From Ignavibacteriota bacterium (GTDB lineage: Bacteria; Bacteroidota; Ignavibacteria; UBA10030): a stretch of DNA of 64,000 nt. The position numbers and the translations under genes were made by a program. Below, one piece after another: positions 1 through 9,929 of this stretch. Under the pieces are notes generated by a model. The model was given only the letters and a program-made list of their open reading frames with translations, searched no databases and had not been told where the DNA came from. The stretch lies in assembly GCA_003142475.1 (NCBI GenBank), contig PLMK01000026.1, forward strand, positions 71,299 to 135,298, given 5' to 3'. Positions within the stretch are counted from its first letter, which is position 1. Every line of letters begins with the position of its first letter.

Positions 1-1
1 C

Positions 2-448
2 GTCAGCGGTCATCCTAAGCAAATTACAAAAGCACTTAACCGGCTCGACATCATCGCGGATACATTTCTATCCGTCAACACACCAATACAAACGGCAATT
101 CCAAAACTTCTATGCTTTGCTTCAGATATCGAAAATCAAATTCGCTTGAGGGTTCAAACTAACTATAAGTTGTTGCAGAAAATATTTGCAGGCTCAAACA
201 CCTCCATATTTCAAATAGAGGGTGGATGGTATGCAATCCTTCAGCTTCCGCAGATTCACAGTGACGATCAGTGGGCAGAAGAAATCTTTACACATCAAAA
301 TGTCATCGTACAACCTGGACATTATTATGGCATTGAACAGAAGTCGTGTATTGTACTCAGCCTTCTTCCTATTTTAGATATATTTGAGAATGCTGTAATA
401 AAAATGCATAAATTTATCGAAAAAAACTCATCGTATAAAAACAACTAA
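2..448 (+). CDS. C-terminal part of a PLP-dependent aminotransferase (class I/II); 5' end outside window
   Basis: Open frame from base 2 (VSGHPKQITKALNRLDIIADTFLSVNTPIQ...VIVQPGHYYGI...CIVLSLL) resembles the C-terminal lobe of MalY/AspC-type aminotransferases; the track ORF starts internally at TTG 146. Confidence 0.65.
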   Translation, partial: VSGHPKQITKALNRLDIIADTFLSVNTPIQTAIPKLLCFASDIENQIRLRVQTNYKLLQKIFAGSNTSIFQIEGGWYAILQLPQIHSDDQWAEEIFTHQNVIVQPGHYYGIEQKSCIVLSLLPILDIFENAVIKMHKFIEKNSSYKNN

Positions 449-589
449 ATTTCCTCATGTTATTACGGGAATATTTAGTTATACTTTCCAAATAATCGCA
501 TTGCTTTTTTTTCACTAATAGTTATACTAGATCCACTTAATCCACGTGCAGTTCTATATTCAAATCATCCACCAAAAGGAGACCTAGTT

Positions 590-955
590 ATGAAAAAACT
601 GATGATGATTCTTATGCTTGTTGTTGCTGTAGTATTATCGCAGGCAACGTTTGCACAGGATACATCTGCTGTGAAGAAGGCAGCAAAGAAAGAAGCTAAA
701 GCCGAGAAAGTAAAAGACGCAGTAAAAGCAAATGATGAAGCTGTTGGTAAGACCAATGACGGGAAAGTAGTGTTCGCAGGATCCAAGGGCGGGCATTATT
801 ACTTGAACGATAAGGGCGATAAAACATACGTAAAAGATTTTGTGGGTGCTAAGATTATCGGCCAGACTAAAGATGGAAAATCTATATACGAAGGTCCGCG
901 CGGTGGTCATTACTATTACAATGACAAAGGCGACAAAGTGTATGTGAAGAAGTAA
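590..955 (+). CDS. Secreted small basic protein with two tandem PBCV-type basic adaptor-like repeats
   Basis: Signal peptide, Lys/Ala-rich stretch, then KVVFAGSKGGHYYLNDKGDKTYVKD / KSIYEGPRGGHYYYNDKGDKVYVKK; AAAAGGAG RBS upstream. Confidence 0.65.
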   Translation: MKKLMMILMLVVAVVLSQATFAQDTSAVKKAAKKEAKAEKVKDAVKANDEAVGKTNDGKVVFAGSKGGHYYLNDKGDKTYVKDFVGAKIIGQTKDGKSIYEGPRGGHYYYNDKGDKVYVKK

Positions 956-1062
956 TAGCTATCTTTTTCTTAGTTTTTCTATAACCAAAGAAAAGATATC
1001 CACCAAAAAGGTGCATATTTCGACTCAAGAAACAATGCATTTTTAAGCCGGCAATTACTATG

Positions 1063-1093
1063 AAAGCGAGGGGTTTTTTACTCTCGCTTTTTT
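1063..1093 (+). terminator. Intrinsic terminator
   Basis: AAAGCGAG ... CTCGCTTT stem followed by TTTTTT, between the 590-955 gene and the next gene. Confidence 0.7.
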
Positions 1094-1190
1094 GTTCCAT
1101 CGCTATTTATTTACTTCCGGGCACATTTAGTTGACTCTTTTCCCAAATTCGTCTACTTTCGTATAGGAAATATCATAAGGAGAAATTCTC

Positions 1191-2588
1191 ATGTCGTCGA
1201 CAATATTATCTCCCGAAGAGCGGAACTCTCGGGTTTCTGCTCTTTTGCACCAGGTGGACGAAGATGTAAAATCACAAAAACTTGATGCGGCACTAGATAA
1301 AATCCGTAAGGTCTATGAGTTCGATATAAAAAATATCTACGCACGTGCATATGAAGAGCGTATTCTTATTATGATGATGGAAAAAGAGCGAGCAACTAAC
1401 ATACGTGAAGCAAAGCAGCAAGCGGCAGAACAGGTGGATCAAGAGGTTAAGAAGCGACTTAAGGATTTCTATAAACAACAAGAACTTGAGTCACAGAAAC
1501 GCAAACAAGAAGAGAAGACAGAACAAGTTCTGGAAAACCGTGCGCGCCAGGCTTCCGTAAGCGAAGTGCAGGAGGTGGCACACAAGGATATTACCGCTAT
1601 TGAAAAAGATACTGCGCGGAAAATTGAAGACCTTGAAAGAAGATTGATCGCTCAATTTCAGCAGACGATGCCAGGCATCTCTTCTATCGGTACGACAGCC
1701 AGTGTTGATAGTATCCGAGCAGAGTACGAAGCAAAACTTCAACAATATAAAATTGCCGAAGAAGAACGGAAAAAAATTCAGGACGAAGCGTTCCTCAAAA
1801 TGAAAGAGGAACAGAAGCGTGCAGAAGATAAGTTGATGCATCAGATGGAAGAAGAGCGAGAAGCGCTGTTAGAGCACGAGCGTGAAAAAACGAAACAGCA
1901 AGAACTTGATTCTTACCGAACACTAATGAAATTAATGATGCAATTAGCTGTTCCCGCGGAAGTGCAGTCTTCGCTATTGCAATCGCTTAAAATATCATTC
2001 TCCATCAGCGATACTGAACACATGGAAACAGAACGCTCGGTACAGGTAAGCGCCTACGTTGATGCGGTAAGCAAACTCTGGCAAAGTGGTAATCCTCCCG
2101 ATGAAGATTTGATGCATCTCAAAAATCTCCAGCAATTTTTCAAAATATCAGATGACGAACATGTTTCTATTACAAAACGCGTCAAGAAAGAATTAGGCAT
2201 GCCAGACGAGACAGCCATTATTGTTGTTATCGATGATGATCCATCTATCCGTAAATATGTAGATCACATTCTCAAGAAAACATACAAAACTGTGATCACC
2301 GCAGCAACTGCAGAGACAGCTCTACCGGAGATTCAGAAAATAGCACCGTCCCTCATTATTAGCGATGTCAATCTGGGTGTTGGCATGATGAGCGGCTTTT
2401 CCTTTTATGAAAAAATTGTTGCCGGTACATATGGTGAAAAATTGAAGTCAGTCGCGTTCGTATTAATGAGTTCCCTGGAAGACGACTTCTTTGTGCGAAG
2501 TGCTAAACAAATGGGCGTTAAAGCGTACCTCGCAAAACCATTTACGCGTGAATCATTAGAAGCAATTGTAAAAAACGCACTTGCCTGA
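1191..2588 (+). CDS. Long coiled-coil protein with C-terminal response-regulator receiver (REC) domain
   Basis: Heptad-like E/K/R/Q-rich N-terminal ~230 aa; C-terminal IIVVIDDDPSIRKYV...LIISDVNLG...VLMSS...AYLAKPFT matches REC (DDD, phospho-Asp, S/T, K). Confidence 0.85.
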   Translation: MSSTILSPEERNSRVSALLHQVDEDVKSQKLDAALDKIRKVYEFDIKNIYARAYEERILIMMMEKERATNIREAKQQAAEQVDQEVKKRLKDFYKQQELESQKRKQEEKTEQVLENRARQASVSEVQEVAHKDITAIEKDTARKIEDLERRLIAQFQQTMPGISSIGTTASVDSIRAEYEAKLQQYKIAEEERKKIQDEAFLKMKEEQKRAEDKLMHQMEEEREALLEHEREKTKQQELDSYRTLMKLMMQLAVPAEVQSSLLQSLKISFSISDTEHMETERSVQVSAYVDAVSKLWQSGNPPDEDLMHLKNLQQFFKISDDEHVSITKRVKKELGMPDETAIIVVIDDDPSIRKYVDHILKKTYKTVITAATAETALPEIQKIAPSLIISDVNLGVGMMSGFSFYEKIVAGTYGEKLKSVAFVLMSSLEDDFFVRSAKQMGVKAYLAKPFTRESLEAIVKNALA

Positions 2589-2606
2589 TGCAAAGCGCTT
2601 AATTAC

Positions 2607-4451
2607 ATGAATATTCTCCATGTCCTCTCTCAGTTCGAGGTAACTGGGGCAGAGGTGTATGCAGTTACGCTTGCTTCGGCACAACGACGTCTCGGACACT
2701 CAGTCACACTAGTTTCTGATACACTTCACATCCCGTTCGATGGCAGTTTCATTACACAACCAATCGAGAAAAGATCATACCTTCAGCGATTTCGGAACAT
2801 CACATTTCTTATTCGTTTGATTCGAGAAAAAAACATTCACATTGTGCACGGGCATTCAAGAGCGGCATGCTGGGTGTGCAACCTTGCAACACTCTTCACC
2901 AACATACCGTTTGTTTCTACAATACATGGGCGTCAGCATTTGCATACGAGCAGTAAAATTTGGAGCGTATATGGGACAAATATCATTGCCGTAAGTAAAA
3001 GCTTGAGAGAACATCTTATTCACGAGCTTAATCTTGACCCTAAACACATTACGACAATTCCCAATGGATTTGAAACACAACGTTGGATTAGCGCAGCGTT
3101 GACTCAATCAGACTTAAATGTTTTCGGCGTGCCTCCAGGAATTCCAATTCTTCTCTTTGTAGGAAGATTCTCGGGTCCAAAGGGCGATATTGTGAGATTT
3201 CTTATCTCCGAAGTCTATCCTGAATTGGTGAAGAAAATACCTTGCTCTTTGCAAATTATCGGTGGATTGAATGTTCCAGTAGATATTCCAAAGCATGTTC
3301 AACAAATACAGAAACATTTTGGCAAGACCAGTGTTGTACTCAGAGAATTCCAAAGAGATCTTATTCCTTTTCTACATGCTGCGAATGTTGTCATTGGATC
3401 TGGGCGCGTTGTAATGGAATCGCTTATGATAGGCAAGCCTACTATTGCATTTGGCGAAAGTGATTACGAAGGATTAGTTACACCGGAAAATTACGAAACA
3501 GTGCGACAAACAAATTTTGGCGATACTGGAATTCGGCAGATAATGAATACTAAATTAGTTGTGGATGATCTGATTGCGATTCTCAACAAATCACAGACGG
3601 CAATAGATTCACAGATATTACAGAAACGCGTACAAGATATTTGTGATATCAATATTGTGGAACGAAAGATAAACGCTGTGTATCAATCTGCTATTGCCGC
3701 AGTAAAATCTCCCCTAACTATTCCTGTATTAATGTATCATCGCGTTGTACCGGAAGCACCAAATAATTCAAGTCATGGCATTTGGGTCACATTACACTCT
3801 TTTGAACAAAATCTTATTTCACTTAAACAACGTGGTTATTCACCGATCACATTTGAACAGTATCAGCTTTTTCTTGATGGTAAATTCATATTACCGAAGA
3901 AGCCCATCATCTTAACATTCGACGATGGATATGAAGATAACTATACCTGCGCATTTCCGTTGTTGAAGAAATATGGATTTTCAGCCGTCATCTTTCTTGT
4001 TACCGACGCAATGCGGCGGACTAATTTTTGGGATGCTGACGAACCAGAGGTATTATTAATGAATGAGAAACAAATACGCGAAATGTCAGCAGCAGGCATC
4101 GAGTTTGGCTCGCACACCGTTATACATACCAATCTTTCTAAATGTTCACGAGAACAAATCAGAAAAGAACTTGTTGAATCAAAACAGATGATCGAACAAC
4201 TGACGGGAAAAGAAGTTGTTTCTATTGCGTATCCATACGGCGCCGTCAATGAAACAATCAAATCTATCGCAACTGAAATCGGATACGAATTTGGCATTGC
4301 GACCAACAGCGGTCCGCTTAAATTTTATGAGGATTTGTTCGAGATTCGCCGCACACAGATTTTCCCATGGACAGATAGATTGGGTTTTTGGAAAAAAACA
4401 CAGCACTGGTACTTGAAATACAAACAAAGGAAATCGAATTACACGGAATAA
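2607..4451 (+). CDS. Fusion of GT4-family glycosyltransferase and NodB-type polysaccharide deacetylase
   Basis: N-term MNILHVLSQFEVTGAEVYAVTLA...VHGHSRAA...IPNGFE...VVMESLMIGKPTIAFG; C-term PVLMYHRVVPE...PIILTFDDGYEDN...GIEFGSHTVIHTNLS...YPYG. Confidence 0.9.
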   Translation: MNILHVLSQFEVTGAEVYAVTLASAQRRLGHSVTLVSDTLHIPFDGSFITQPIEKRSYLQRFRNITFLIRLIREKNIHIVHGHSRAACWVCNLATLFTNIPFVSTIHGRQHLHTSSKIWSVYGTNIIAVSKSLREHLIHELNLDPKHITTIPNGFETQRWISAALTQSDLNVFGVPPGIPILLFVGRFSGPKGDIVRFLISEVYPELVKKIPCSLQIIGGLNVPVDIPKHVQQIQKHFGKTSVVLREFQRDLIPFLHAANVVIGSGRVVMESLMIGKPTIAFGESDYEGLVTPENYETVRQTNFGDTGIRQIMNTKLVVDDLIAILNKSQTAIDSQILQKRVQDICDINIVERKINAVYQSAIAAVKSPLTIPVLMYHRVVPEAPNNSSHGIWVTLHSFEQNLISLKQRGYSPITFEQYQLFLDGKFILPKKPIILTFDDGYEDNYTCAFPLLKKYGFSAVIFLVTDAMRRTNFWDADEPEVLLMNEKQIREMSAAGIEFGSHTVIHTNLSKCSREQIRKELVESKQMIEQLTGKEVVSIAYPYGAVNETIKSIATEIGYEFGIATNSGPLKFYEDLFEIRRTQIFPWTDRLGFWKKTQHWYLKYKQRKSNYTE

Positions 4452-4473
4452 CTATTCTTTCGAGAACACTGAT

Positions 4474-5238
4474 TCAAATCCGCTCGCACTGTTCAGATGG
4501 AATCCATCCGATTTTTCCATCTACGAGTATTACCTTCACCCACTCACCGACAGCATCAGTTAATTTCACTTTCACTCCTTCATGAATTACAAACGCATCA
4601 ACGGCATTTACGTCTGGAGATGATTTAGCGGTCACAGTCTGCGCAATGATAATGGCTTTATCCTGTGCTGTATCCCTAAGTGATTGAGTACCCAACATAG
4701 CCGCCCAGAGCACAACTAATGTACAAGATATGAAGAATAAAATGCGTGCAGCACGAAGAATACCTGGGATCATTACCAAATACATCGTTGCAAGCGAACC
4801 AAAGAGCAATATCCAGCTAAAAACGAAAGCAATGCGGACAGTTTCATGCGGCATCAGAGAGCCAACAGTACGCATCCATTGAATTAGAAACATATCCGGT
4901 ACTGCCTCTATCCGATCAACTGTTTTCAGATATGCTAATTTTAAATTATGTTTTATATCGAGATCATTAGGACGTAATTGTGCAGCACGTTCATACGAAA
5001 GGATCGCCCTTGCAAGTTGTTTATCACGGTAATAGGCATTGCCGAGATTAAAATACAGCTCGGCGCTGAATTTTCCCTGTTTGATAATGCCTTCGTATTC
5101 ATTTGCTGCGTCCTGATATTTACCGGCGCGATACAATTCATTACCACGGTTGAATGCATCATCCGTCGATTGTGCTAACATTACGCAATGTAAGAGTGCA
5201 ATTACATATACAAATAAAATCCATCGCACGTGTTTCAT
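4474..5238 (-). CDS. batE: BatE-like TPR protein with C-terminal SH3-like domain
   Basis: TPR (NRGNELYRAGKYQDAANEYEGIIKQGKFSAELYFNLGNAYYRDKQLARAILSYERAAQLRPND), TM helices, SH3b end (KVKLTDAVGEWVKVILVDGKIGWIP); end of bat operon. Confidence 0.85.
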   Translation of the reverse strand: MKHVRWILFVYVIALLHCVMLAQSTDDAFNRGNELYRAGKYQDAANEYEGIIKQGKFSAELYFNLGNAYYRDKQLARAILSYERAAQLRPNDLDIKHNLKLAYLKTVDRIEAVPDMFLIQWMRTVGSLMPHETVRIAFVFSWILLFGSLATMYLVMIPGILRAARILFFISCTLVVLWAAMLGTQSLRDTAQDKAIIIAQTVTAKSSPDVNAVDAFVIHEGVKVKLTDAVGEWVKVILVDGKIGWIPSEQCERI

Positions 5239-7079
5239 GCATTGCCTCGCTTGCCAAATGATTGCTCAATACTATTTATGGCACTGGCAGCGATATCGAG
5301 TAATTCTCTGCGAGCATCGGTTGTATCCGATCCCGGCGCATAACGCACAAATTCCGCGCGCTCCATGCACATCTTTAATGATTGAATGACTTCTTCATTG
5401 ACGCCATTATGCCTTAATTTTACAATTGCTTCTTCCATCACAAATTTCGATTTCGGAGTGCGAAGTTTATGTTCAAGATATACCATTAGGGCTCTTAGAA
5501 TCTCTGCGTGATAACTTTCGGTGTTACCTTGTTCAAGCAATGCACGTGCTTTCTTCAAGCGGCGCGACGCTTCCCGTCCAGCCGTCTCAAATAGAAGTCG
5601 TGGCATATCACCGTAAATTTTTTCCCTACGCTTACGGTAAAACCATGCACCGGTAAACGCTAACGGTGGCAGAATTATTCCAAATATAAACCACAATGAA
5701 GATTTTGTTTCATCTGCACTTTGCAGATGACCGATAGAGAGTTTTAAAAATCGAATATCTTCCCCAAGCATACGCACATCTTCTTTCGCAGTTAAGCTGA
5801 TGCCTGAACTTGAAAAATCTTTTCCCGGCGCAATTGAGAACTCAAATTTTGGTGAACGAAGAGTGATATATTCTCTCTTGTCAAGATCGAAATATACAAA
5901 TTGCAACGGCTCTAATACGCGCTGACCTGCATTTCTTGGAATGAGTAGATATTCAGCAATTTTTTTTCCGCGAATAATTCCTCCATCGCGAGAAATCTCT
6001 TCCGATATTTTTGGTTCATACGATTCCATATCGGCTGGCAGTTGCGGTTTCGGCAGCGTCACTAACTTAACGTTGCCGGAACCAAGCACAGAAACACGAA
6101 GCGTGATGGGATCTCCCGCCTTCACATTGCGCGTGTCAACGCTTGCATTGAAAGCAAATCGTCCAATGGCACCGGAAAATCCTGATGGTGCATTTGCTGG
6201 AATCGGATCAACAATAATTGTTAGAGGATTAGATTTCACATCCATATTCACAGTTTGTACTTGCTGGAAAAACGGATCATTAAAAAACTGATCGAATGGA
6301 TCATTGCTGCGCCGTTTGGACTGCACTTGCACAGCGCAGCGAGTTTCAAGCGGTGCAATTTTTAAATTACCGGCTTGTGTCGCAAACAACGCTGTCTTCT
6401 TTATTACAATTGTACGATATTGTTTACCGTTCAACATTTCCGTCGTCTGAATCGGCTGCTTTGGCATCTCAAAATCTTCGCTCCAAAACCCATCAAATGT
6501 CGGCGCTTTTGCGAGATCATATCCGGTCACAGATACGCGTGTGTACAATTTGAATATAACGATCAGTTGTTCACCCTGCCGCACACGTTGTTTATCGGCA
6601 AAAGCTTTGATGATGAGATTGTCGCCTGCATCGGCGGCGGGTTGATTAGATTGAGATTGCTGTTGCTTTGGTTTTCCTTGCAAAACCTCAATTTGAATTG
6701 GCTCAGACTTCAGCGTCTTACCTTTATATTCAATCGTCGCTGAACCAATTGTTATTTTTCCAGATTGACGCGCATATAAAATATATGTATAGCTTATGGA
6801 AGCAGACATCTTACCGTTAACCCACTGCATATTTGTTGATTGATTTGGGCCGGAGATTACAACAAATTGTCCAAAATTCGGGGCTTTAAAATCCCTCACA
6901 CTGTTGTAATCGCTTCCATCGAACGTGAACGTGGCTTGAAATTGTTCGCCCGCTGCAATTCGCGACTGTGCTGCCGAAGCAGTGAATGTACCGTCTTGTG
7001 CAATAGCAACAGTTGAACTGAAGCCTAAGATCGCTCCGATAAATAAGAAAAATAAATATTTGTGAATTCTATCGAACAT
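5235..7079 (-). CDS. batD: BatD-like oxygen-tolerance membrane protein
   Basis: Signal peptide, BatD motifs (VRQGEQLIVIFKLYTRVSVTGYDLAKAPTFDGFWSED), C-terminal TM; operon context. Confidence 0.9.
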   Translation of the reverse strand: MFDRIHKYLFFLFIGAILGFSSTVAIAQDGTFTASAAQSRIAAGEQFQATFTFDGSDYNSVRDFKAPNFGQFVVISGPNQSTNMQWVNGKMSASISYTYILYARQSGKITIGSATIEYKGKTLKSEPIQIEVLQGKPKQQQSQSNQPAADAGDNLIIKAFADKQRVRQGEQLIVIFKLYTRVSVTGYDLAKAPTFDGFWSEDFEMPKQPIQTTEMLNGKQYRTIVIKKTALFATQAGNLKIAPLETRCAVQVQSKRRSNDPFDQFFNDPFFQQVQTVNMDVKSNPLTIIVDPIPANAPSGFSGAIGRFAFNASVDTRNVKAGDPITLRVSVLGSGNVKLVTLPKPQLPADMESYEPKISEEISRDGGIIRGKKIAEYLLIPRNAGQRVLEPLQFVYFDLDKREYITLRSPKFEFSIAPGKDFSSSGISLTAKEDVRMLGEDIRFLKLSIGHLQSADETKSSLWFIFGIILPPLAFTGAWFYRKRREKIYGDMPRLLFETAGREASRRLKKARALLEQGNTESYHAEILRALMVYLEHKLRTPKSKFVMEEAIVKLRHNGVNEEVIQSLKMCMERAEFVRYAPGSDTTDARRELLDIAASAINSIEQSFGKRGNA

Positions 7080-7172
7080 CTTTTAAGTTGTTCTGTTTTG
7101 CTGTCAACATTCAGCATTCCGCTTTCAGTGTTTCAATTTCATCAATGACAGACAATTGACGCCGTAAAATAT

Positions 7173-8918
7173 TTACCAATCTTTCTCCACTTTCACATGC
7201 ACCGCTTCTCGTTTGCGGAGGTTTTTCTGAACTTCCTTTTCGTTATTCCGCATCGCATCTAAAATTCTATCAGCTTCTTGCTTCGGCATTTGATTCTTCT
7301 TCTGAATTTGCTGGCGTGTTTGATCCTGTTTCGCCTCTTCTTGCTTTTGCTGCTCTTGTTTCTGCTGCTGGTTCTGTTGTTGATTCTGTGGCTGATTTTG
7401 TTTTTGTTGATCTTTATTCTGATCCTGTTTCTGGTTTTTATTCTGCTGTTTTTGTTGTTGTTGCTGCTGTGCTAATTTTGCACGCGCCATCTGTAAATTG
7501 TAGCGTGTGTCTTCATCATTTGGATTCAAGCGAAGCGATTGTTTATATGCATTGATCGCTTCCTGATATTTATTGGATTGATAGAGCGAGTTGCCAGTAT
7601 TGTAATATGTTGCAGCACGTTCTTCAGGTGATTTCATCGAAACACCCGAGTTGCCGTATTCCCGCATTGCTTCATCGAATCGCTGCTGTTTATAATACGA
7701 ATTTCCCAGATTAAATTGTGCTTCTTTTGACTTTGGGTTTTTCTCTAATGCTTTTTTGTATGCTACTTCGGCATCGGTGTATTTACTTTTACCGTACACG
7801 TGATTGCCTTCACTAATGTATGAACGAACCGTCTGCGCCGTTGCGCTTGCTGAAATAACTAAAACAATAAACATTGTCACCGCGGCAGGTAATATTTTTT
7901 TAAGCCACACGGCTAACTTCGTACGTTTTTCAGAAAGCATCACTTCAATTATTAAAAATAGAATTGCGAATGCCAATGGATATTGATACCGTGTTTCATA
8001 TCCCGTGATTTGCTTTGTTCCGAATTCCACTTTTTCTAACGAACCTAATTCTTTAAAAATGTCATCAATCTCGTTGCCGCCGCTCGTAGCTCGGTGATAG
8101 GATCCGCCGGTTGTGGCAGCAATTTGCTGCAGCATCGTTTCATCCAATTTGGAGAGGACAATGCTTCCCGATTGATCGCGCTTATAATCAACGCGAGCAC
8201 CGTTTTGATTGAGAACAGGAATTGGTCCGCCTTCTGGTGTTCCCATACCGACAGAATAGACTCGCACACCGGCTTTCTTTGCATCTTCCACTGCTCCCAT
8301 CACATCGCCCTCTGTATTTTCACCATCGGAAACAATCACGATGGCTTTCTGTGTGGGTACATCTTTGGAAAAAGACTTCAACGCAACTTCTATTGCACTG
8401 CCGATCATTGTACCTGGTATTGGTACTGCATCAACATCGATAGCAGACAGAAATAGATCCGCTGCTGCATAATCCGCGGTAAGTGGAAATTGTACAAACG
8501 CATCGCCTGCAAAAACGACCATGCCGACACGATCGCCTGAAAGCTTCCGTAATAATTCCGACACATCGCGCTTGGCTTTTTCTAATCTGCTTGGACGTAT
8601 ATCTTCTGATTTCATGCTCAAAGAAACATCTAGGGCGACAAACAGATCTATGCCTTCGCGTTTTACTTCTTCCAGACGCGTACCGACTTGAGGATTTGCA
8701 ACTGTAAGAATCAAACACGCAATTGCAAGCGACACGAATGTTTGTTTTATTATGCGCATTGCTAGACTTGCTTCAGGTGCAAGCTGTGGAATGAGAGTTT
8801 CACCAACAAACCGGCGCAATTGTTTCTTCTGCCATATGTTTAAGAAGAAGAAGCCAACGCCAAGCGCAGGAATCAGAAGCAAAAACCAGAGATATTCAGG
8901 ATGTTCAAATCTTAACAT
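7173..8918 (-). CDS. BatB-BatC fusion: VWA domain membrane protein plus TPR domain with Gln-rich tail
   Basis: VWA MIDAS FVALDVSLSMKSEDIRPSR; then TPR units (GNHVYGKSKYTDAEVAYKKALEKNPKSKEAQFNLGNSYYKQ...) and a Q/K/N-rich low-complexity segment. Confidence 0.9.
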   Translation of the reverse strand: MLRFEHPEYLWFLLLIPALGVGFFFLNIWQKKQLRRFVGETLIPQLAPEASLAMRIIKQTFVSLAIACLILTVANPQVGTRLEEVKREGIDLFVALDVSLSMKSEDIRPSRLEKAKRDVSELLRKLSGDRVGMVVFAGDAFVQFPLTADYAAADLFLSAIDVDAVPIPGTMIGSAIEVALKSFSKDVPTQKAIVIVSDGENTEGDVMGAVEDAKKAGVRVYSVGMGTPEGGPIPVLNQNGARVDYKRDQSGSIVLSKLDETMLQQIAATTGGSYHRATSGGNEIDDIFKELGSLEKVEFGTKQITGYETRYQYPLAFAILFLIIEVMLSEKRTKLAVWLKKILPAAVTMFIVLVISASATAQTVRSYISEGNHVYGKSKYTDAEVAYKKALEKNPKSKEAQFNLGNSYYKQQRFDEAMREYGNSGVSMKSPEERAATYYNTGNSLYQSNKYQEAINAYKQSLRLNPNDEDTRYNLQMARAKLAQQQQQQKQQNKNQKQDQNKDQQKQNQPQNQQQNQQQKQEQQKQEEAKQDQTRQQIQKKNQMPKQEADRILDAMRNNEKEVQKNLRKREAVHVKVEKDW

Positions 8919-8936
8919 GTTTCAATTGACAACTTT

Positions 8937-9929
8937 CTAAGGATTTTTCCTCAACACAATAACACTCATCCCGATTTCAACTAACACCGCCAACAATCCA
9001 GCTAGCAACCATTTGCCATATAATTCCGAGTACCGTTTGTAGGCAGTCACTTCAATCTTTGTTCGTTCAAGCTGATCGATTTCTTTATAGATCGCTTTCA
9101 GTTTTCTATTGTCTGTGGCACGATAATATTTTCCGCCGGTCATGTCTGCAACTTGCGTTAGTCCTTTTTCATCCAGATCGACAGGAATTAATTGCCTGCG
9201 AATTCCAAACTGTGTCTGCACCGGATACGGCGCTTCACCTTGCGCGCCAACCCCAACCGTATAAATACGAATGCCGTATGTTGCCGCAATCCTTGCCGCA
9301 GTTATCGGATCGATCTCACCGCGATTGTTGACACCGTCTGTCAACAAAATCATGACTTTGCTTTTTGCCTTGCTATCCTTCAGTCGATTGACACCGTTGG
9401 CAATAGCAAGCCCAATGGCAGTGCCATCAGCAATCATTCCATTTTTCACTTCACGCAATAAATTTTTCAGTACCGGATAATCTGTTGTGAGCGGGCATTG
9501 AGTAAAACTTTCCGCAGAGAAAACTACAAGTCCGATGCGGTCATTTGTACGTCCATCAATAAATTCCGAAGCGACCTGCTTTGCTGCTTCAATGCGATTA
9601 GGATTAAAATCTTCCGCTAACATACTGCCGGAGAGATCGAGTTCCAATACGATGTCGATCCCTTCCGTTGAAATATTCTGCTTGTCTAACACTGACTGCG
9701 GGCGCGAAAGTGCAATAATAAAAACTGCAATCGCCAATAAACGCAGCGCAACAGGAACGTGGCGCAATCGTTCGCGCAATGTCTGCGGAATGTTTTTAAA
9801 AATCTGAAGCGATGAAAATTGTACTGTCACAGCCAATTTCTTGCGACGCCACCAAAGATAATATCCAATTGCCGGCAATAACAACAAAAACCACAGAAAC
9901 TCAGGATTAGCAAATTTATCACCCAACAT
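8937..9929 (-). CDS. batA: BatA-like VWA domain membrane protein
   Basis: VLELDLSGSMLAEDFNPNRIEAAK MIDAS; start set at MLGDKFANPEFLWFLLLLPA rather than the track start at 9965. Confidence 0.9.
   Translation of the reverse strand: MLGDKFANPEFLWFLLLLPAIGYYLWWRRKKLAVTVQFSSLQIFKNIPQTLRERLRHVPVALRLLAIAVFIIALSRPQSVLDKQNISTEGIDIVLELDLSGSMLAEDFNPNRIEAAKQVASEFIDGRTNDRIGLVVFSAESFTQCPLTTDYPVLKNLLREVKNGMIADGTAIGLAIANGVNRLKDSKAKSKVMILLTDGVNNRGEIDPITAARIAATYGIRIYTVGVGAQGEAPYPVQTQFGIRRQLIPVDLDEKGLTQVADMTGGKYYRATDNRKLKAIYKEIDQLERTKIEVTAYKRYSELYGKWLLAGLLAVLVEIGMSVIVLRKNP

Noticed and set aside
7278-7555. Leu/Val-rich plus-strand ORFs (MLRHLILLLNLLACLILFRLFLLLLLL...)
   Set aside because: Antisense artefact of the Gln-rich CAA/CAG coding tail of the BatB-BatC gene; no independent coding evidence
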